DNA from: an uncultured Actinomyces sp.
GTDB lineage: Bacteria; Actinomycetota; Actinomycetes; Actinomycetales; Actinomycetaceae
Direction of reading: 5' to 3'
Assembly (NCBI GenBank): GCA_902373545.1
Contig: CABKMZ010000080.1
Span: 1 to 9,016 of the forward strand
Length of the DNA stretch: 9,016 nt
Made by a program: the position numbers and the translations under genes. Position 1 is the stretch's first letter. Each line of letters starts with the position of its first letter. Below, one piece after another: positions 4,855 through 9,016 of the stretch. A model generated the notes under the pieces. The model did no database searches and had not been told where the DNA came from. It was given only the letters and a program-made list of their open reading frames with translations.

Positions 4855-6131
4855 GAGCGGATGGTTCCTTCGCCCTCGTAGATCCAGGTCGTAGTCGTCA
4901 GCTCCGCCAGGCCCATGGGCCCGCGTGCGTGGAGCTTCTGGGTGGAGATGCCCACTTCGGCGCCGAGGCCGAGCTGGCCGCCGTCGGTGAAACGGGTCGA
5001 GGCGTTAATCGCGATCGCGGCGGCGTCGACCCCGCTGCGGAAGGCGCGAATAGCGGCGACGTTGGAGGCGACGATTCCCTCGGTGTGTCCGGTCGAGTAG
5101 CGGCGGATATGCTCGGTGGCCGCCGCGACGCTGTCGACGACGCGCACGGCCAGGTCCATGGACAGGTACTCGGTCTCCCAGTCCGCCTCGGTGGCGTCCA
5201 CGATCATGTCGGCGTCAATGGAGGGCTGGCCGTCGACGATGGCGCGGGTGGCGGCGTCAGCGTGAATCGTCACGCCCGCGGTGGTCAGGCGCGTGATGGC
5301 TGCGACCAGGAAGCGCGAAGCGACGTCGGCGTGGACCAGCAGCGTCTCGGCTGCGTTGCACACGCCCACGCGCTGGGTCTTCGCGTTCATGATGATGGCC
5401 TCCGCGGCCTCAAGATCCGCGGAAGCGTCGACGTAGAGGTGGCAGTTGCCGGTTCCCGTTTCGATGACGGGAACGCGCGATTCTTCGACGATCGCGTTGA
5501 TGAGGCCTGCTCCCCCGCGCGGGATGAGCGCGTCGATGGCGCCGCGGGCACGCATCATGGCGCGCGCTCCTGGGCGGCCCCACTGGTCGACGGTCTGGAT
5601 TGCGTCGGCGGGCAGGCCGACGGATGTCAGCGCGTCGCGGCACACCTCGATGAGAACCTGGTTCGAGGCCTGGGCGGCGCTCCCGCCTCGCAGGATGACC
5701 GCGTTACCGGCCTTGATCGCCAGGGTCGCTGCGTCAATCGTGACGTTGGGGCGGGCCTCGTAGATGATGCCAACGACGCCGAGGGGCACGCGCTCCTGCG
5801 TGACGCGCAGACCAATGTCCGTGCGTGCTCCACGCACGACCTGGCCGATCGGATCAGGCAGAGCCACGATCTCGCGGACCGCGTCAGCGATGGAGCGAAT
5901 ACGGTCCTTCGTCAGGGCGAGGCGGTCCAGCAGGCCCTCGCTCATCTGCTCGGCGCGGCCACGCGCCACGTCCTCGGCATTGGCGGCCAGGATTTGGTCG
6001 CAGCGTTCGATCAGCGCCGCCGCAATTGCTTCAAGCCCGCGGTTTTTCACCTGGGTTGTCGCGTTCGCGAGCACGCGCGCCGCCTCGCGGGCGGCGTCAG
6101 TCACCTGGGAAATATCTGCAGCAGTATCCAC
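4851..6131 (-). CDS. proA: Gamma-glutamyl phosphate reductase ProA
   Basis: ProA uses NADPH to reduce gamma-glutamyl phosphate to glutamate semialdehyde, the second step of proline synthesis, and usually works with ProB. The 426 residues match the family length (about 415-430). Visible motifs are [17 protein letters not shown] (115-131), [13 protein letters not shown] (141-153), [15 protein letters not shown] (221-235), [14 protein letters not shown] with the catalytic Cys258 (254-267), [11 protein letters not shown] (345-355) and [17 protein letters not shown] (381-397). The GTG at 6131 is the first possible start because an in-frame TGA lies 15 nt upstream; no strong ribosome-binding site is visible. 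It lies 37 nt after proB and its stop overlaps nadD. Confidence 0.97.
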   Translation of the reverse strand: MDTAADISQVTDAAREAARVLANATTQVKNRGLEAIAAALIERCDQILAANAEDVARGRAEQMSEGLLDRLALTKDRIRSIADAVREIVALPDPIGQVVRGARTDIGLRVTQERVPLGVVGIIYEARPNVTIDAATLAIKAGNAVILRGGSAAQASNQVLIEVCRDALTSVGLPADAIQTVDQWGRPGARAMMRARGAIDALIPRGGAGLINAIVEESRVPVIETGTGNCHLYVDASADLEAAEAIIMNAKTQRVGVCNAAETLLVHADVASRFLVAAITRLTTAGVTIHADAATRAIVDGQPSIDADMIVDATEADWETEYLSMDLAVRVVDSVAAATEHIRRYSTGHTEGIVASNVAAIRAFRSGVDAAAIAINASTRFTDGGQLGLGAEVGISTQKLHARGPMGLAELTTTTWIYEGEGTIRS

Positions 6132-6168
6132 TCGCCCATCATGTCACACGCGTGGCATCGCGACCGTG

Positions 6169-7296
6169 TCAGTCTGCGCTGAGGGCAGAAAATGCGTCGC
6201 CCAACACCGCCAAGTCATCGCGGTGAATCGCGGGGCGGGGGTGCTCATAACCCGCAGCCTGCAGGTCGGCCGTACCCGAGCCTGCGATGTCCGCCAACGT
6301 GTCGGAGTCGTAGCCGGACACGCCGCGCGCAACGAGGCCCGTTGGGCTGGCCACGTCCACGACGTCACCGGCCTCAAAATGCCCGAGCACCGAGTGCACG
6401 CCGGCCACGAGGAGCGACTTCTTGCCCGCCGTGATCGCACGCGCCGCGCCCTCGTCCACGATGATCTCCCCGCGTGAGGGAGCCACATGGGCAATCCACA
6501 GGCGCCGGGAGGCCGGGCGCTGCTCGGCCGGGGCGAACCAAGTGCCCACTCGCGTGCCTGACAGGACACGCGGCAGTGCGTCGGCGCTGGCCAGCTGCAC
6601 GCCGATGCCGCTGGCGGTCGCCAGCATCGCTGCCTGCACCTTCGTTGCCATGCCGCCCGTGCCCACGCGCGAACCCGCGCCGGTCACGAGGACGCTCATA
6701 AGGTCGTCCGCGCCTTCGACGCGCTCGATCAGCTCCGAGCCCGGGTGATCCGGGGGCGCTGTGTACAGGCCGTCGACATCGGTGAGCAGTACGAGCGCGT
6801 CAGCCTTGATCATCTGAGCGATCAGGGCGGCCAGGCGATCGTTGTCGCCGAAGCGCAGCTCGCGGGTGGTCACCGCGTCGTTCTCGTTGAGGATCGGGAC
6901 GACGCCGAGGCCGAGGAGGCGGGTCAGCGCCGCGCGCACGTTCGTGTAGTGGTCGCGTCGCATGACGTCGTCCGTGGTGAGCAAGACCTGTGCGGCGTCC
7001 AGGTGGTGGGCCTGGAAGGCTGCGGTCCAGCGAGCCATGAGCAGCCCCTGGCCCATCGCTGCCGCGGCCTGCACGCTCGGCAGGTCCTTGGGCTTGGCGG
7101 AAAAGCCGAGGGGATCCAGACCGGCGGCCACGGCCCCCGAGGACACGATAACGACCTGACGGTCGCGCCCGCGCCAGCGGGACACGAGTCGCGCGACGGC
7201 ATCGATTCGGTTCAGGTCAAGACCGCCATCCTCGCGGGTGAGCGAGGATGAGCCGATCTTGACGACGATACGGGAGGCAGCGCTCACTCCGCTCAT
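6169..7296 (-). CDS. proB: Glutamate 5-kinase ProB
   Basis: ProB phosphorylates glutamate with ATP to gamma-glutamyl phosphate, the committed and usually proline-inhibited step of proline synthesis. The 375 residues contain an amino-acid kinase domain (about 8-255) and a C-terminal PUA domain (about 268-350). Motifs: [12 protein letters not shown] with Lys13, [10 protein letters not shown] (51-60), LNENDAV (136-142), [10 protein letters not shown] (148-157), TDVDGLYT (172-179) and [11 protein letters not shown] (210-220). The ATG at 7296 overlaps the obg stop (ATGA), which fixes the likely start; a GTG three codons later is an alternative. There is no strong ribosome-binding site, so translation is probably coupled to obg. 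proC is not in the window. Confidence 0.97.
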   Translation of the reverse strand: MSGVSAASRIVVKIGSSSLTREDGGLDLNRIDAVARLVSRWRGRDRQVVIVSSGAVAAGLDPLGFSAKPKDLPSVQAAAAMGQGLLMARWTAAFQAHHLDAAQVLLTTDDVMRRDHYTNVRAALTRLLGLGVVPILNENDAVTTRELRFGDNDRLAALIAQMIKADALVLLTDVDGLYTAPPDHPGSELIERVEGADDLMSVLVTGAGSRVGTGGMATKVQAAMLATASGIGVQLASADALPRVLSGTRVGTWFAPAEQRPASRRLWIAHVAPSRGEIIVDEGAARAITAGKKSLLVAGVHSVLGHFEAGDVVDVASPTGLVARGVSGYDSDTLADIAGSGTADLQAAGYEHPRPAIHRDDLAVLGDAFSALSAD

Positions 7297-8816
7297 GACT
7301 GATCCGAGGCGTCCGTCCAATGGCCGGCTTCGCGTTCGGTCCACAGCTCGTCACGGGCAGCGCTCTTGGCGTCCATGACCTGGTGGTACACCTCGCGGCG
7401 CTCCTTGCGGCTCGGGCGAGCGTTCTGCTCCAGGCGCAGGTCGGTGCCGCGCGATCCCAGCAGCTCGGGGCCGGTCGTGAGGGTCGGCTCCCAGTCGAAG
7501 ACGACGCCGCCATCGAGGTCGCCGATCACAACGGTGTCACCAGCGACGGCGCCCGCCTTCATCAGCTCGTCCTCCACGCCTGCGGCGTTCAGGCGATCTG
7601 CGAGGTAACCCACGGCCTCGTCGTTGGCGAAGTCCGTCTGACGCACCCAGCGCTCGGGCTTGTCGCCGCGCACCTGGAAGACTTCCTCGCCGTCCTTGCG
7701 GGTCTTGCGCACCGTAATCTCAACGCTGCGGCCAACCGCCTTGGGACGGATGACAGGACGGGCTGCCTCGAGGGCGGGGCGCTTCGCACGCTCCTCCTCG
7801 ACGATGCCAGCCAACGCAAAAGACAACTGCTTGAGCCCCTCGTGGGACACGGCGGACACCTCGAAGACCGGCCAGCCGAAGGACTCGAGGTCGGGCCGCG
7901 TGATCTCGGCCAGATCGCGCCCATCCGGAATATCGATCTTGTTCAGGACAATGACGCGGGGGCGCTCCATGAGCGGAACGTAGCCCTCGACCTGTGTCAA
8001 GTCGCCCTGGTAGGCCGCCAGCTCGGCCTCGATAATGCGCAGGTCCTCGACGGGCTCACGATCCGTCTCGAAGGCAGCAGTGTCCAGGACGTGCACGATG
8101 ACCGCGCAGCGCTCGATGTGGCGCAGGAAGTCCAAGCCCAGGCCTTTGCCCTGGGAAGCGCCGGGGATCAGGCCGGGAACGTCAGCCACCGTGTAGCGCG
8201 TGTCGCCGGCCGACACGACGCCCAGGTTTGGCACGAGCGTGGTGAACGGGTAGTCGGCGATCTTCGGGCGCGCCGAACTCATGGCGGCAATCAGCGAGGA
8301 CTTGCCAGCCGACGGAAAGCCGACGAGGGCCACGTCGGCCACGGACTTGAGCTCCAGGACAACGTCGCGTTCCTCGCCCGGCTCACCCAGGAGCGCGAAG
8401 CCCGGGGCCTTGCGTGCCTTCGAAGCGAGCGCCGCGTTGCCCAGGCCACCGCGACCACCCTCGGCGACCACGAAGCGCGCGCCCGCGCCCGTCAGGTCGG
8501 CCAGGAGCTCCCCGGACGTGGACTTGACGACAGTGCCCTCCGGGACCGGCAGCACGATGTCCGCGCCGGTCTTGCCCTGGCGGAAGTCACCCATGCCGGG
8601 CGTTCCGTTATCGGCGCGCCGGTGCGGGCTGCGGTGGTAGTTGAGCAGAGTCGTCTCCTGCTCGCTCACCTCCAGGATGACCGAACCGCCGTTACCACCG
8701 TCACCGCCGTCGGGGCCGGCCAGCGGCTTGAACTTTTCACGCTTAATCGAGGCAACGCCATTACCGCCGTTGCCGCCTGCCGCGTGCAGCGTCACGCGAT
8801 CCACGAAGTCTGCCAC
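7293..8816 (-). CDS. obg: Ribosome-assembly GTPase Obg (CgtA)
   Basis: Obg is an essential GTPase that acts in late 50S subunit assembly and in stringent-response signalling. The 507 residues have the three Obg parts. The glycine-rich Obg fold (1-158) includes GGNGGNG and [11 protein letters not shown]. The G domain (about 160-340) has G1 GFPSAGKSS (166-174), Thr192/Thr193 as G2, DVPG (212-215) as G3, NKID (292-295) as G4 and SAVS (321-324) as G5. The C-terminal OCT domain covers about 364-442. A further charged tail of about 65 residues follows, as is usual in actinobacterial Obg. The GTG at 8816 has AGGAG 5 nt upstream and gives the standard N-terminus VADFVDRV; the open frame extends 16 codons further but lacks family similarity there. 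It lies 75 nt after rpmA, behind a terminator, and overlaps proB by 4 nt. Confidence 0.97.
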   Translation of the reverse strand: MADFVDRVTLHAAGGNGGNGVASIKREKFKPLAGPDGGDGGNGGSVILEVSEQETTLLNYHRSPHRRADNGTPGMGDFRQGKTGADIVLPVPEGTVVKSTSGELLADLTGAGARFVVAEGGRGGLGNAALASKARKAPGFALLGEPGEERDVVLELKSVADVALVGFPSAGKSSLIAAMSSARPKIADYPFTTLVPNLGVVSAGDTRYTVADVPGLIPGASQGKGLGLDFLRHIERCAVIVHVLDTAAFETDREPVEDLRIIEAELAAYQGDLTQVEGYVPLMERPRVIVLNKIDIPDGRDLAEITRPDLESFGWPVFEVSAVSHEGLKQLSFALAGIVEEERAKRPALEAARPVIRPKAVGRSVEITVRKTRKDGEEVFQVRGDKPERWVRQTDFANDEAVGYLADRLNAAGVEDELMKAGAVAGDTVVIGDLDGGVVFDWEPTLTTGPELLGSRGTDLRLEQNARPSRKERREVYHQVMDAKSAARDELWTEREAGHWTDASDQS

Positions 8817-8821
8817 TGCTG

Positions 8822-8826
8822 CTCCT
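8822..8826 (-). promoter_or_regulatory. Ribosome-binding site of obg
   Basis: AGGAG lies 5 nt upstream of the GTG at 8816 and selects that start over the upstream candidate at 8864, which sits inside the preceding terminator. Confidence 0.85.
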
Positions 8827-8847
8827 GATTCCCGAAGAAAGATAGTG

Positions 8848-8878
8848 AAAAGGGCGTCCGGCAACGCCGGACGCCCTT
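8848..8878 (-). terminator. Intrinsic terminator between rpmA and obg
   Basis: A perfect 11-bp GC-rich stem (8852-8862 with 8866-8876), extendable by two A-T pairs, has a 3-nt loop. On the minus strand it is followed by TTTT (8851-8848). It begins about 15 nt after the rpmA stop and ends about 31 nt before the obg start, so it should at least reduce readthrough from the ribosomal-protein genes into obg. Confidence 0.88.
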
Positions 8879-8891
8879 CATGCGCGCGGTC

Positions 8892-9016
8892 TCAGGCGGA
8901 GACCGGCGAAACGCTGACAACCTTGCGATCGCGCTTGCGGCCGAACTCGACCGCACCCGCGCGCAGGGCGAACAGGGTGTCATCCTTGCCACGGCCAACG
9001 CCGTCGCCAGGGTGGA
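8892..9016 (-). CDS. rpmA: 50S ribosomal protein L27, C-terminal part
   Basis: Only the last 40 codons and the stop are in the window. They read [20 protein letters not shown], then [17 protein letters not shown] and a short VSA end, which is typical of the L27 C-terminus. L27 sits near the peptidyl-transferase centre of the 50S subunit. The first partial codon is cut by the right edge. Its place directly before obg is the common rplU-rpmA-obg order, so rplU is expected just outside. Confidence 0.96.
   Translation of the reverse strand, partial: HPGDGVGRGKDDTLFALRAGAVEFGRKRDRKVVSVSPVSA

Noticed and set aside
4764..6182. Plus-strand open frame of 472 codons
   Set aside because: It is antisense to proA, whose motifs are unambiguous. 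Long antisense frames are normal in G/C-ending codon genes, and it has no recognisable domain.
7320..8828. Plus-strand open frame of 502 codons
   Set aside because: It is antisense to obg, which carries all five G motifs; the protein shows no domain of its own.

Overview
The window is from a high-GC Gram-positive bacterium (Actinomycetota). It looks like the Actinomycetaceae (Schaalia/Actinomyces), but the genus is inference. The evidence is the conserved block rpmA-obg-proB-proA-nadD-rsfS-histidine phosphatase, strongly G/C-ending codons, frequent GTG starts, and a tRNA-Ala without an encoded CCA tail. Every supported gene is read from the minus strand, so the biological order runs from the right end of the window to the left.

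Right to left, 9016-2974 is a compact housekeeping cluster: the C-terminal 40 residues of ribosomal protein L27 (rpmA), a strong intrinsic terminator, the ribosome-assembly GTPase Obg, the first two proline-synthesis enzymes (ProB glutamate 5-kinase and ProA glutamyl phosphate reductase), the NAD adenylyltransferase NadD, the ribosomal silencing factor RsfS, and a histidine-phosphatase / phosphoglycerate-mutase-like protein. Three junctions are 4-nt start/stop overlaps (obg/proB ATGA, proA/nadD GTGA, rsfS/phosphatase GTGA), and the other gaps after obg are 13 and 37 nt. This suggests one transcript with translational coupling, mixing ribosome assembly with proline and NAD synthesis. Next comes tRNA-Ala(GGC) with its own promoter-like sequence and a perfect-stem terminator.

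From 2721 to 1466 no gene is supported. At 1886-2597 this stretch contains what looks like an undescribed 712-bp non-coding insertion. It has 21-bp imperfect terminal inverted repeats (17 of 21 positions), and both ends abut an exact 8-bp direct repeat (CACCTCAC) that has the form of a target-site duplication. Inside are short tandem repeats, a fold-back segment, a perfect 16-bp inverted repeat, and a tandem pair of about 70-bp repeats near the right end. No transposase is encoded, so it would be a non-autonomous, MITE-like element.

The left end, 1465 to beyond position 1, encodes a secreted CAP-domain (SCP/PR-1-like) protein. It has a signal peptide, alanine-rich helical segments on both sides of the CAP domain, and a Pro/Thr-rich repeat region that runs off the window. 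About 420 bp of AT-richer leader with dyad-symmetric sites lies between this gene and the inserted element.
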